Origin: Acetobacteraceae bacterium
Lineage (GTDB): Bacteria > Pseudomonadota > Alphaproteobacteria > Acetobacterales > Acetobacteraceae
DNA length: 5,557 nt
NCBI GenBank assembly: GCA_947478535.1
Contig: CANJXD010000397.1
Span: 1-5,557, forward strand
Reading direction: 5' to 3'
Shown here: piece by piece, positions 1 to 5,557 of the stretch
Layout: each line of letters opens with the position of its first letter
Numbering within the stretch: the stretch's first letter is position 1
Program-made: the position numbers and the translations under genes
The notes under the pieces: generated by a model
Told to the model about the DNA's origin: nothing
The model's input: the letters and a program-made list of their open reading frames with translations, nothing else
Databases searched by the model: none

Positions 1-835
1 AGCCGCACCACATCGCCTCGATCGGCGGCAGGCCGAAGCCTTCGTAGCGGGAGGGAAAGATCAGGCAGAGCGCGTTCTCATACAGCGCGCGTAACTCCGC
101 ATCGGTGACGCGGCCCAGCGCCTTGGCGGCGCTGACGTCATTGGCGTTGCGGAACACGCTGGCATCCGCCGCGCCGGCCACCGCGAGGGTGAGGCCGCGC
201 TGACCGAGTAGCGCCACCGCCTCCCGCAGCGCGTCCAGGTTCTTGTGCGCGGCGCGGGTGCCGACGGCGAGCGCATAGGCGCGGCGGGCCAAGCCATGCT
301 TCGCGAGCACGGCGTCATCCGCCGCATCGCGCAGCGCATGTTCGCCACCTTCCGCCACCACGCCGATGCGCGCGGCCGGGATGCCAAGGCGATGGGCGAG
401 CCGGTCGCGGGAGAAGTTGGAGACGCTGATGACCTGCGTGCCGAGGCGGGGCAGGGCGAGATGCAGGCTGCGATACCAGGCGCGGAAGGCGAAGGAATAG
501 CTCTCCGGCGTGTCGAAGACGCCGGCATCGTGGATCACCACCGCCTGGTTCCGGCCGCGCAGCAGGGGTGCCGTATTGCCGAGGTTGAGCAGGAAATCGG
601 CGCCGGCCGCGCGCGGCAATTCCAGCTGTTCCCAGGCCTGGCCGCCGCGGGTCCCGGCGATCTCCACGGGCAGGCCGGCGAAGCTTTCGGGGGCGCCGCG
701 CGGGCCGATCAGGCGCAGCTTCGGCGCCTGCCCGGCGGCCGAAAGCGCGGCGAGGGCGGTCGTGATCTCCCGCGCGAAGCGCTGCACCCCGCTCATCCCC
801 TGGGTGAGGAAGCGGACATTGATGGCGATGGTCAT
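1..835 (-). CDS. GT4-family (group 1) glycosyltransferase, C-terminus cut off by window edge
   Basis: This is a cytoplasmic retaining glycosyltransferase of the GT-B fold, expected to add a sugar from a nucleotide-sugar donor to a lipid-linked repeat unit. The 278 visible codons begin MTIAINVRFLTQGMSGVQRF, the typical N-terminal strand plus G-x-x-R-F acceptor-side loop of GT4 enzymes. Further landmarks are VVIHDAGVF (residues 99-107), VISVSNFSRDRL (136-147), the donor-domain opening LAVGTRAAHKNL (189-200), and IFPSRYEGFGLPPIEAM (259-275). The last contains the family E-x7-E motif (E265, E273). About 80-100 residues are probably missing beyond the left edge. The start is the ATG at 835-833; it overlaps the flippase stop as ATGA and has GGGGA six bases upstream, so translation is probably coupled to the flippase. 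Family assignment is firm; donor, acceptor and linkage cannot be read from the sequence. Confidence 0.93.
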   Translation of the reverse strand, partial: MTIAINVRFLTQGMSGVQRFAREITTALAALSAAGQAPKLRLIGPRGAPESFAGLPVEIAGTRGGQAWEQLELPRAAGADFLLNLGNTAPLLRGRNQAVVIHDAGVFDTPESYSFAFRAWYRSLHLALPRLGTQVISVSNFSRDRLAHRLGIPAARIGVVAEGGEHALRDAADDAVLAKHGLARRAYALAVGTRAAHKNLDALREAVALLGQRGLTLAVAGAADASVFRNANDVSAAKALGRVTDAELRALYENALCLIFPSRYEGFGLPPIEAMWCG

Positions 836-2373
836 GCAGCTTCCCCGCGCAACACGGCGCGGATGCGCCAGGGGCGACGCAGCAGGCCGCGCGAATTGCT
901 TCTCTCATCAGCCGTCAGCGCGGTGATCGCTGCCACGGTGAAGGCCAGGAAGGCAAGAACGCCGAGCCCCGCGAGTGCGACGGCGCCGACCGGCAGCAGC
1001 AGCGCCAGCAGGCCGACGCCGCCTGCCGCCAGCGGCAGAGCGAGGCGCCGCGCGGCATCGGCCGCGGGTTCGTAGAAACGGGTGACGAGGAACAGTCGCC
1101 CCGCGCAATCCGTGGCGCAGCGTAGCGCCCAGGCGGCGGCCGCACCCTCGATCCCGAGCCAGACCAGCAGCGCGGCGGAGAGCGGCAGGAAGACCGCGGC
1201 CTGCGCCAATTGCCACTTCGCATTCAGGTCCGGCCGGCCGATCGCATCCAGCAGCGCGCCGGGGGCGAAGGCGACGCAGGAGAAGAAGATGCCGACGGAC
1301 AGGATCCGCAGCACATCGCCGCCGCCCGTCGCGAAATCCTCCCCAAGCCAGAGCCGCAGCACCAGCGGCCCGGCGGCGACCAGCACGAGGCAGGCCGGCA
1401 GCACGCCCAGCATCATCATCAGGGCGCCGCGCCGGAGCAGGCCGGCGGTCGCCTCCCGATGCGTCTCGAACCCCGCGGCCATGGCCGGCAGCAGCGCCTG
1501 CGCCACGGCGACGGGCAGAATCCACATCCGCATCACGAGGTCGAGCGGGGTGGCGTAAAAGGCCACCGCCGTCAGCGTCAGCAGCGCGCCGACGAGGAAG
1601 CGGTCGGCATAGAGCAGCGCCTGGGTGAGGATGCCGGAGGCGCTCATCCACCCCCCCATCCGCACCAGCGGCCCGACCAGTGCCCAGCGGGGCCAGACCG
1701 GACCGAGCCCCGGCAGGTCTCGCCGCGCGAGCCAGATGTAGCTGATCGTATTGGCCAGCCGGCACGCCAGCAGGGACAGGATGACGCCGACCAGGCTCTG
1801 CCAGACCAGCAGCACCAGTGCCGGGCCGAGATAATACAGGATGGCGACGGGAATCGCGGCGAGGTTGGCTTCCCGGAACCGCTGATGCGCGGCCAGCGTC
1901 CCCCAGAGGGCCGCATTCACCACCACCAGCGGTGCCGCGGCGCAGAGCAGCCGGAAAGCGGTGATCGCCTCCGCCTGCAACTCCGGTGGCGTGTTGAGCA
2001 GCCCGGTGACCAGCGCTGGCACGAAGGCGAAGGCGCCGAGGGCGACGACGGCACTCAGCAGGGCGAGCGCCGTGATCGCCGCACCGGCGAGTTCCGCCGC
2101 GCCCTCCGTCTCCCCGGCGCCAATGCGGGCGGCGAGTGCCCGCGTCAGCGCCGCGCCGACGCCGAGGTCGAAGACGCCGAAGACACCAACGAGGGCGAGG
2201 GCCAGGGTGAAAAGGCCCCAGCGATCCAGGCCCATCAGATGGACCAGCACCGGCGTCAGGGCGAGGGCGAGGAGGAGCGGCAGGCCGCGCCCCGCCGCGT
2301 TCCAGAGCGTGCCGGACAGGAGCCGGCCGCCCGAGACGCGCTGTTCAGCCGCGTCCGTCATGGACCGAGACAT
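832..2373 (-). CDS. Wzx-like polysaccharide/oligosaccharide flippase (MOP superfamily)
   Basis: This inner-membrane transporter is expected to translocate undecaprenyl-diphosphate-linked oligosaccharide units to the periplasm. It has 513 residues, slightly longer than usual for the family, and about 12-14 hydrophobic segments throughout. The N-terminal part has the usual pattern: NAAGRGLPLLLALALTPVLV (about 25-44), then GLDRWGLFTLALAL, then FDLGVGAALTRALA (68-81). The midpoint carries LLYADRFLVGALL (253-265) followed by VAFYATPLDLVMRMWILP, the D-R-x-x-x-G and Y-x-x-P positions common in polysaccharide flippases. A basic tail (about 491-510) would be cytoplasmic. The ATG at 2373 is used here, but it has poor Shine-Dalgarno spacing. 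The in-frame ATG at 2361 (MTDAAEQ) sits about 11 bases after GAGGGA and may be the true start. It lies 67 bp after the sugar transferase and is coupled to the downstream glycosyltransferase. A MATE exporter is less likely given the neighbours. Confidence 0.92.
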   Translation of the reverse strand: MSRSMTDAAEQRVSGGRLLSGTLWNAAGRGLPLLLALALTPVLVHLMGLDRWGLFTLALALVGVFGVFDLGVGAALTRALAARIGAGETEGAAELAGAAITALALLSAVVALGAFAFVPALVTGLLNTPPELQAEAITAFRLLCAAAPLVVVNAALWGTLAAHQRFREANLAAIPVAILYYLGPALVLLVWQSLVGVILSLLACRLANTISYIWLARRDLPGLGPVWPRWALVGPLVRMGGWMSASGILTQALLYADRFLVGALLTLTAVAFYATPLDLVMRMWILPVAVAQALLPAMAAGFETHREATAGLLRRGALMMMLGVLPACLVLVAAGPLVLRLWLGEDFATGGGDVLRILSVGIFFSCVAFAPGALLDAIGRPDLNAKWQLAQAAVFLPLSAALLVWLGIEGAAAAWALRCATDCAGRLFLVTRFYEPAADAARRLALPLAAGGVGLLALLLPVGAVALAGLGVLAFLAFTVAAITALTADERSNSRGLLRRPWRIRAVLRGEAA

Positions 2374-2384
2374 CCCTCATGCAT

Positions 2385-2409
2385 GGCCCGCGGGTTCTAG
2401 CCGCGGGCC
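2385..2409 (-). promoter_or_regulatory. Perfect GC-rich hairpin between sugar transferase and flippase genes
   Basis: A 9-bp perfect inverted repeat, GGCCCGCGG / CCGCGGGCC, flanks a 7-base loop (2394-2400). It occupies much of the 67-bp gap after the sugar transferase stop and ends 11 bases before the flippase ATG at 2373. No T-tract follows on the minus strand, so it is not a classical intrinsic terminator. It could be a partial terminator, an RNA-stability or processing element setting different levels of the two products, or a structure near the flippase ribosome-binding site. The inverted repeat is seen directly; the role is inferred. Confidence 0.55.
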
Positions 2410-2440
2410 GGGGAGGTGGCGAGGGGAGTTTCGGGAGTGC

Positions 2441-3196
2441 TCAGTAGGCGCCGCGGCGGGCCAGCACGGCCGCCGGGGTGCGGAGCAGGATGCGGATGTC
2501 GTTCCACAGCGACGGATGCGTCACATAGGCGACATCGAGGGCGACGCGCTGGGCGTAGGAGGTATCGCTGCGGCCGCTGACCTGCCAGGGGCCGGTGATG
2601 CCAGGGCGCACCGCGAGGTAGTGCTGCGCCGCCGGGCCGTAATAGGCGGCGAGCTCGGCCGCCTGCACGGGGCGGGGGCCGACCAGGCTCATATCGCCCA
2701 GCAGCACGTTGACGATCTGCGGCAGCTCATCGAGCGACGTCGCGCGGAGGAAGCGGCCCACCCAGGTCACGCGCGGGTCGTTCTTCAGCTTGCGGGTCGA
2801 TTCCCACCCGCTGCGCGCGATCGGGTCCCGTTCCAGCAGCATCGCGAGGCGCCGGTCGGCATCCGCCACCATGGAGCGGAACTTCAGGCAGCCGAACAGG
2901 CGGCCACCGCGGCCGACGCGTTCATGCGCGTAGAACACCGGGCCACCGTCGCGCTTCACCAGCGCGGCGATCACCAGGAAGGCAGGCGCGCAGGCAAGCA
3001 GAAGGGCGCCGGCGCCCAGGATATCGAGCCCACGCTTCAGGAAGCGGCGGGCGCGGTCGGCGCGGCTCCCCGTACCGGCGCGACCCTGGTCCACCGTGGC
3101 GCGGGCTGCGCCGTGGGAGACCATGGGGTGCGGCAGCGCGGATCGCTTCGTCTCGTGCTCGGGGGCGAGCGTCTGGACGGCTTCCAGGCCAGGCAT
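2441..3196 (-). CDS. ExoY/WbaP-type polyprenyl-phosphate sugar-1-phosphate transferase (initiating enzyme)
   Basis: This bacterial sugar transferase is expected to start polysaccharide synthesis by moving a hexose-1-phosphate from a nucleotide sugar to undecaprenyl phosphate on the cytoplasmic face of the inner membrane. The 251 residues show the family signatures in order: basic lead-in RRFLKRGLDILGA (50-62); one hydrophobic membrane segment (about 58-80); VFYAHERVGRGGRLFGCLKF (87-106) followed by RSM; LDELPQIVNVLLGDMSLVGP (155-174) with the catalytic-type Asp-Glu pair D156-E157; GPRP (173-176); RPGITGPWQVSGRS (197-210); and the late Y-x-x-R-V-x-L-D element (214-221). It is the short form: it lacks the N-terminal multi-helix and CoA-binding-like region of WbaP or GumD, and instead has about 50 hydrophilic residues of unknown role. 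The start at 3196 is supported by GAGGA five bases upstream. Glucose versus galactose specificity cannot be told. It is first in the leftward gene group. Confidence 0.95.
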   Translation of the reverse strand: MPGLEAVQTLAPEHETKRSALPHPMVSHGAARATVDQGRAGTGSRADRARRFLKRGLDILGAGALLLACAPAFLVIAALVKRDGGPVFYAHERVGRGGRLFGCLKFRSMVADADRRLAMLLERDPIARSGWESTRKLKNDPRVTWVGRFLRATSLDELPQIVNVLLGDMSLVGPRPVQAAELAAYYGPAAQHYLAVRPGITGPWQVSGRSDTSYAQRVALDVAYVTHPSLWNDIRILLRTPAAVLARRGAY

Positions 3197-3201
3197 GGAG
3201 G

Positions 3202-3206
3202 TCCTC
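3202..3206 (-). promoter_or_regulatory. Shine-Dalgarno site of the sugar transferase
   Basis: GAGGA on the minus strand lies five bases upstream of the ATG at 3196-3194. It is the best purine-rich site near the gene start and fixes this ATG. The next ATG upstream on this strand (3239) is in another frame. Confidence 0.6.
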
Positions 3207-3310
3207 GTGATGCGGGGGTTGCCCGCGGCTGGCGTTCATTGGGACCGCTTCGGACTTTTCCGTCCCCCCCATCGGCGCTGGAGGCGCTTGGGAGGGGGTC
3301 TGGATCGGTT

Positions 3311-3368
3311 CGTCGCAACGGCCCTTCGATGGAAAGGGGTAACCCTGCTGACGGGCGGGTTTGCGACG
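3311..3368. repeat. 8-bp inverted repeat with 42-base spacer in the intergenic region
   Basis: CGTCGCAA at 3311-3318 is the exact reverse complement of TTGCGACG at 3361-3368. In a leftward transcript it could form a long-looped stem in the 5' leader of the sugar transferase; as DNA the arms could be paired operator half-sites. An 8-bp match over this distance in GC-rich DNA can occur by chance, so the functional reading is weak. Confidence 0.3.
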
Positions 3369-3478
3369 GGGTTGAGGCGGGAATATGGCGGCCACGCCGG
3401 AAGGTGAGAACTTCAGGAAAAATATTGGCTCACGCGCTTTTAGGGGCGGCGCCGCCTCGGATGTGCCACAATTCTGCC

Positions 3479-3649
3479 ATGCAGCGTTCCGCTCTCCGCG
3501 TTGTCGCCCCCCAGGAGGCCGTGAAGTCCCGGCCCTTGCGCTCGGCCGGCGTCATCCAGCCCGATGGCAACACTGCACGAGGGATCATGATGGCGCTCGG
3601 GTTTTCCGGGGTCTTCTGGGTCGCGCTGATCGCCATTTTCCTCGTCTGA
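3479..3649 (+). CDS. Small single-pass membrane protein, hypothetical
   Basis: This is a 56-codon reading frame of unknown function. The first 34 or so residues are hydrophilic and basic (RSALRVVAPQEAVKSRPLRS). Residues about 35-56 form one hydrophobic helix, GIMMALGFSGVFWVALIAIF then LV, reaching the very C-terminus. That predicts a cytoplasmic N-terminus with a C-terminal membrane anchor by the positive-inside rule. Support for a real gene: 47 of 56 codons end in G or C, the translation is orderly rather than Arg/Pro-rich, and a stable hairpin starts 2 bases after the stop. Against it: no good Shine-Dalgarno precedes the ATG at 3479. AGGAGG lies just before an in-frame GTG at 3521 but only 2 bases away, and GAGGGA precedes ATGATG at 3587/3590, which would leave only the membrane helix. 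It lies divergent to the sugar transferase and 61 bp before the DUF6311-like gene. Confidence 0.6.
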   Translation: MQRSALRVVAPQEAVKSRPLRSAGVIQPDGNTARGIMMALGFSGVFWVALIAIFLV

Positions 3650-3650
3650 C

Positions 3651-3668
3651 TGCCTGCTTCGGCGGGCG
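3651..3668 (+). terminator. UUCG-tetraloop hairpin after the small membrane-protein gene
   Basis: GCCTGC-TTCG-GCGGGC (3652-3667) forms a six-pair stem with one U-G wobble, extendable by a U-G pair at 3651/3668. It is closed by C-G around a UUCG loop, an exceptionally stable tetraloop. It begins right after the TGA at 3647-3649, where a terminator is expected. There is no U-tract behind it, so full termination is uncertain; it may also protect the 3' end or allow read-through into the next gene. A second short GC stem (3677-3681 with 3687-3691) follows, 20 bases before the next start codon. Confidence 0.45.
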
Positions 3669-3710
3669 CTTGCGGGCGGGCGGGCCGCCCGATACAGGGC
3701 ACGGGCCGCC

Positions 3711-5348
3711 GTGCCCGAGGACCAAGCCCTGTTCCAGTCCGCCCCGGATCAACGCCTGACCGCCTCCATCGCCTATCCGCTCGCGCTCCTTGTGGGGCTC
3801 GCCCTGGCGTTCTGGGTCTTTCCGCTCGATGTCCTGTTCCCCGAGGCCGGCATGGCGTGGCGGCCGGCGGGGGATGCGGCGCAGCATATGGTGGCGCAGC
3901 GCTACCTGATCGTGGATGACTGGCGGTGGCCACCCACGCTCGCGGCCAATCTCGATACGCAGCATGGCGGGCTGAACACGGCCTTCGCCGATTCGATCCC
4001 ACTGCTGGCGCTGATCCTGAAGGCGATGCGGTCCTGGCTGCCGGAAGGGTTCCACGGCGTCGGCCTTTTCTATGGCCTGGCCTGGGTGATGCAGCCCGTC
4101 GCCGCCGTGTTCGCGCTGCGCAGCGCGCGGGAATTCCGGGTGCTGCCGGCGCTCGGCGTGGCGCTGGCGGCGGTGTCCATGCCCGCCTTCATCGGCCGAT
4201 TCGGGCATGCGGCGCTGTGCGGACACTTTCTTTTGCTGATCGGTCTTGGCCTTTATCTGCGGCTGGTGTTCCAGCCGACGCTGGCGCGATGGCTTGGGGC
4301 GGGGGCGCTGCAGGTGGCGGCGCTGCTGGTGCACCCCTATCTCGCGGCAATGACGCTGGCCCTGCTCGGCGCCGTGCCGGCCACGCGCCTGATGCGGGGC
4401 GAGGCCTTCATCGGCCCGGCGCTTGCGGTGGGCGCGGCGCTGCTGGCGGTGGTCGGCGTGATGGCCGGGTTTGGCTATCTCGGCGCCAGAGGGGACGGGG
4501 GCTACGGGCAGTTCGCCATGAACTTGCTCTCCCCGGTCTGGCCGGCGGGGTCCTGGATCTCGGGCTGGCCCTGGTCGCCGCAGCTGGATGCCACGGGGCA
4601 TGGCGGGTGGGAGGGCTATAACTGGCTCGGCGCGGGGCTTTTGGCGGCGCTGGCGCTGGGCTGTCTCGGGCGCCCCTTCGCCGCATGGCGGCTGTTCCGC
4701 AAGCATGCGGGGCTGGCGGCGGTGCTGCTGGGGCTGACGGCGCTGGCGGTCTCCCACCGCGTTGGCTTTGGGGCCGAGATCGTGCTCGATCTCGGCCAGG
4801 CGCCGGCGTTGCTGGAGCAGTTCCGCGCATCCGGTCGCTTCTTCTGGCCGGTGGGATATGCGCTTCTGGTCGGCGCAATGGTGTTGCTGGCGCGCCAGGG
4901 CCGAACCGGGCCGGCGCTGTGCCTGGTGGCCGGGCTGCTGCAATTCGCCGACGCGACCCCGTTGCGCGCCGCCATCGCCGCCTGGGCCGGGGCACGTCCG
5001 GCGTGGACGATCGAGGCCGGGCCGCTGCGTGAGCGTTTCGCCGAAGCGCGGAGCCTGACGCTGCTGCCCTCCTGGCCCTGCGTCGACCATGCCACGGGCG
5101 GCGAGACCTTCGGCCTGCTGCTCGAATCCCTCGCCCTGGCCTCGGAACGCGCAGTGCCGGCTTCCACCATGTATGTCGCGCGCTGGCGGACCCGCCCGGT
5201 CTGCCAGGATGCAACGCTCGCTGCCGCCCCCTTCGCCGAGGGCGAATTGCGGCTGGTGCTGCCGGCCGCCCAGGCGGAGTTGCTGCCCCTGGTGCCGGCT
5301 TCAAGCCAGCGCTGCGCGCCGATCGGTCAGCTCATCGCCTGTCGCTGA
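3711..5348 (+). CDS. DUF6311-like multi-pass membrane protein, putative GT-C type glycosyltransferase
   Basis: A 545-residue inner-membrane protein resembling the DUF6311 family, whose members look like GT-C glycosyltransferases; no reaction is established. Residues 1-20 are cytoplasmic, a first helix spans about 21-44, and a polar loop follows with GDAAQHM (54-60, acidic D55) and [11 protein letters not shown] (64-74, D69-D70). This matches the acidic first external loop of GT-C enzymes. More motifs: [18 protein letters not shown] (89-106), [13 protein letters not shown] (164-176), [15 protein letters not shown] (264-278), [11 protein letters not shown] (301-311), [13 protein letters not shown] (371-383). 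About ten helices are likely. Residues after about 420 form a soluble, probably periplasmic tail with four cysteines (C457, C498, C535, C544). The GTG at 3711 is the only usable start: an in-frame stop lies at 3627, no ATG intervenes, and the Shine-Dalgarno is weak. Its 3' end overlaps the converging GT2 gene by 22 bp. The gene is surely coding; the enzymatic role is inferred. Confidence 0.88.
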   Translation: MPEDQALFQSAPDQRLTASIAYPLALLVGLALAFWVFPLDVLFPEAGMAWRPAGDAAQHMVAQRYLIVDDWRWPPTLAANLDTQHGGLNTAFADSIPLLALILKAMRSWLPEGFHGVGLFYGLAWVMQPVAAVFALRSAREFRVLPALGVALAAVSMPAFIGRFGHAALCGHFLLLIGLGLYLRLVFQPTLARWLGAGALQVAALLVHPYLAAMTLALLGAVPATRLMRGEAFIGPALAVGAALLAVVGVMAGFGYLGARGDGGYGQFAMNLLSPVWPAGSWISGWPWSPQLDATGHGGWEGYNWLGAGLLAALALGCLGRPFAAWRLFRKHAGLAAVLLGLTALAVSHRVGFGAEIVLDLGQAPALLEQFRASGRFFWPVGYALLVGAMVLLARQGRTGPALCLVAGLLQFADATPLRAAIAAWAGARPAWTIEAGPLRERFAEARSLTLLPSWPCVDHATGGETFGLLLESLALASERAVPASTMYVARWRTRPVCQDATLAAAPFAEGELRLVLPAAQAELLPLVPASSQRCAPIGQLIACR

Positions 5349-5557
5349 GCCGCGTCGTCGCTCGGCAGGTGGCGTTCCACGATATAGAGCGGGCGGCCCT
5401 TCGTCTCGTTGAAGATGCGTCCGAGATATTCGCCGATGATGCCCAGAGTCATCAACTGCACACCGCCCAGGAACAGCACCACGGCCATCAGGCTCGGGTA
5501 GCCCGCCACGGGGTTGCCGAACAGGATGGTGCGGATGATGAGCTGGGTGCCGTAGAC
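5327..5557 (-). CDS. GtrB/ArnC-like family 2 glycosyltransferase, C-terminal end only
   Basis: Only the last 76 residues lie in the window; the catalytic GT-A domain is beyond the right edge. The tail enters with [14 protein letters not shown], continues [20 protein letters not shown] (a membrane helix), and then shows the hallmark [20 protein letters not shown] followed by IVERHLP. This ending is typical of membrane-anchored GT2 enzymes that make polyprenyl-phosphate-linked sugars (GtrB, ArnC, YfdH-like, dolichol-phosphate-sugar synthase relatives), with two C-terminal helices and a cytoplasmic tail. The expected product would be undecaprenyl-phosphate-hexose or a related donor for periplasmic transfer. 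The stop TGA (5329-5327) lies inside the 3' end of the DUF6311-like gene. The family assignment is strong from this tail; the sugar is unknown. Confidence 0.88.
   Translation of the reverse strand, partial: VYGTQLIIRTILFGNPVAGYPSLMAVVLFLGGVQLMTLGIIGEYLGRIFNETKGRPLYIVERHLPSDDAAQRQAMS

Larger units (their letters stand above)
3197..3478. other. Divergent intergenic region between sugar transferase and the small membrane-protein gene
   Basis: About 280 bp separate the leftward sugar transferase from the rightward small gene. I see no convincing protein gene here: open frames on both strands give Arg/Pro/Gly-rich translations without domains. It should hold the promoters for both directions, but I could not identify a clear -35/-10 pair on either strand. 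Visible structure is an 8-bp inverted repeat (3311-3318 / 3361-3368), a C7 run (3264-3270) and a short AT-rich island, AAAAATATT (3418-3426), which stands out in this GC-rich DNA. The island lies inside a GTGAG...CTCAC pair (about 3404-3433). These suggest operator or promoter DNA but prove nothing. Confidence 0.5.

Noticed and set aside
245..1075. Plus-strand open frame of 276 codons opposite the GT4 glycosyltransferase
   Set aside because: It has no recognisable domains, and the minus-strand frame carries unmistakable GT4 motifs including EGFGLPPIEAM.
1651..1657. Run of seven C (G7 on the coding strand) within the flippase gene, considered as a phase-variation tract
   Set aside because: Seven bases is short for slipped-strand switching and is expected by chance in such GC-rich DNA; the frame is intact and encodes a normal Gly-Gly in a membrane region.
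1210..2400. Long open frame on the plus strand (about 396 codons) opposite the flippase
   Set aside because: Its translation is Gln/Arg/Gly/Pro-rich with no domain or membrane pattern; it is a by-product of GC-rich coding DNA on the other strand, where a clear flippase is encoded.
3445..3456. 12-bp palindrome GGCGGCGCCGCC upstream of the small gene
   Set aside because: It has no loop or flanking terminator features, and such GC palindromes are common by composition here; not strong enough to call an operator.
1961..3649. Very long plus-strand open frame (562 codons) across the flippase, sugar transferase and intergenic region
   Set aside because: Most of it is antisense to two firmly identified genes and has Arg/Ala-rich low-information translation. 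Only its last 56 codons, from the ATG at 3479, look like a gene and are annotated as such.
3585..5090. Minus-strand open frame of about 500 codons opposite the DUF6311-like gene
   Set aside because: The translation is Gln/Arg/His-rich without domains, while the plus strand shows conserved membrane motifs and helices; it is an antisense shadow.
1..5557. CRISPR arrays, tRNA/rRNA genes, insertion sequences, toxin-antitoxin or defence genes
   Set aside because: I looked for regular spaced repeats, RNA gene signatures, transposase motifs and terminal repeats and found none; the content is explained by polysaccharide biosynthesis.

Overview
The window is very GC-rich DNA, densely coding, with strong G/C preference at third codon positions. 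That and the gene content fit an alphaproteobacterium of the Rhodospirillales/Acetobacteraceae kind; this is an inference from composition and protein flavour, and no marker gene is present. It is part of a surface-polysaccharide (exopolysaccharide, capsule or O-antigen type) biosynthesis locus.

Layout. On the minus strand, reading right to left from 3196, are three genes: a short ExoY-type polyprenyl-phosphate sugar-1-phosphate transferase (3196-2441), a Wzx-like polysaccharide flippase (2373-832), and a GT4-family glycosyltransferase that starts at 835 and runs off the left edge. The flippase stop and glycosyltransferase start overlap in an ATGA, so those two are almost certainly translated together. 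A perfect 9-bp GC hairpin lies between the transferase and the flippase. To the right is a divergent intergenic region (3197-3478). Two plus-strand genes follow: a probable 56-codon single-pass membrane protein (3479-3649), ending just before a stable UUCG-loop hairpin, and a 545-residue multi-pass membrane protein resembling the DUF6311 family (3711-5348). The right edge holds the C-terminal 76 residues of a GtrB/ArnC-like family 2 glycosyltransferase on the minus strand (5557-5327). Its stop lies inside the end of the DUF6311-like gene, so the two converge with a 22-bp overlap.

How the genes may work together. The sugar transferase would load the first sugar phosphate onto undecaprenyl phosphate. 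The GT4 enzyme would add a sugar on the cytoplasmic face, and the flippase would move the lipid-linked unit across the inner membrane. The GT2 tail is of the type that makes polyprenyl-phosphate-linked monosaccharides. The DUF6311-like protein looks like a GT-C type membrane enzyme that could use such a donor on the periplasmic side. That last pairing is the most interesting hypothesis here, but it rests on topology, motifs and proximity, not on a demonstrated function. No recognisable Wzy polymerase, Wza/Wzc export component or regulator lies in the window. I found no RNA gene, CRISPR array, insertion sequence or attachment site.
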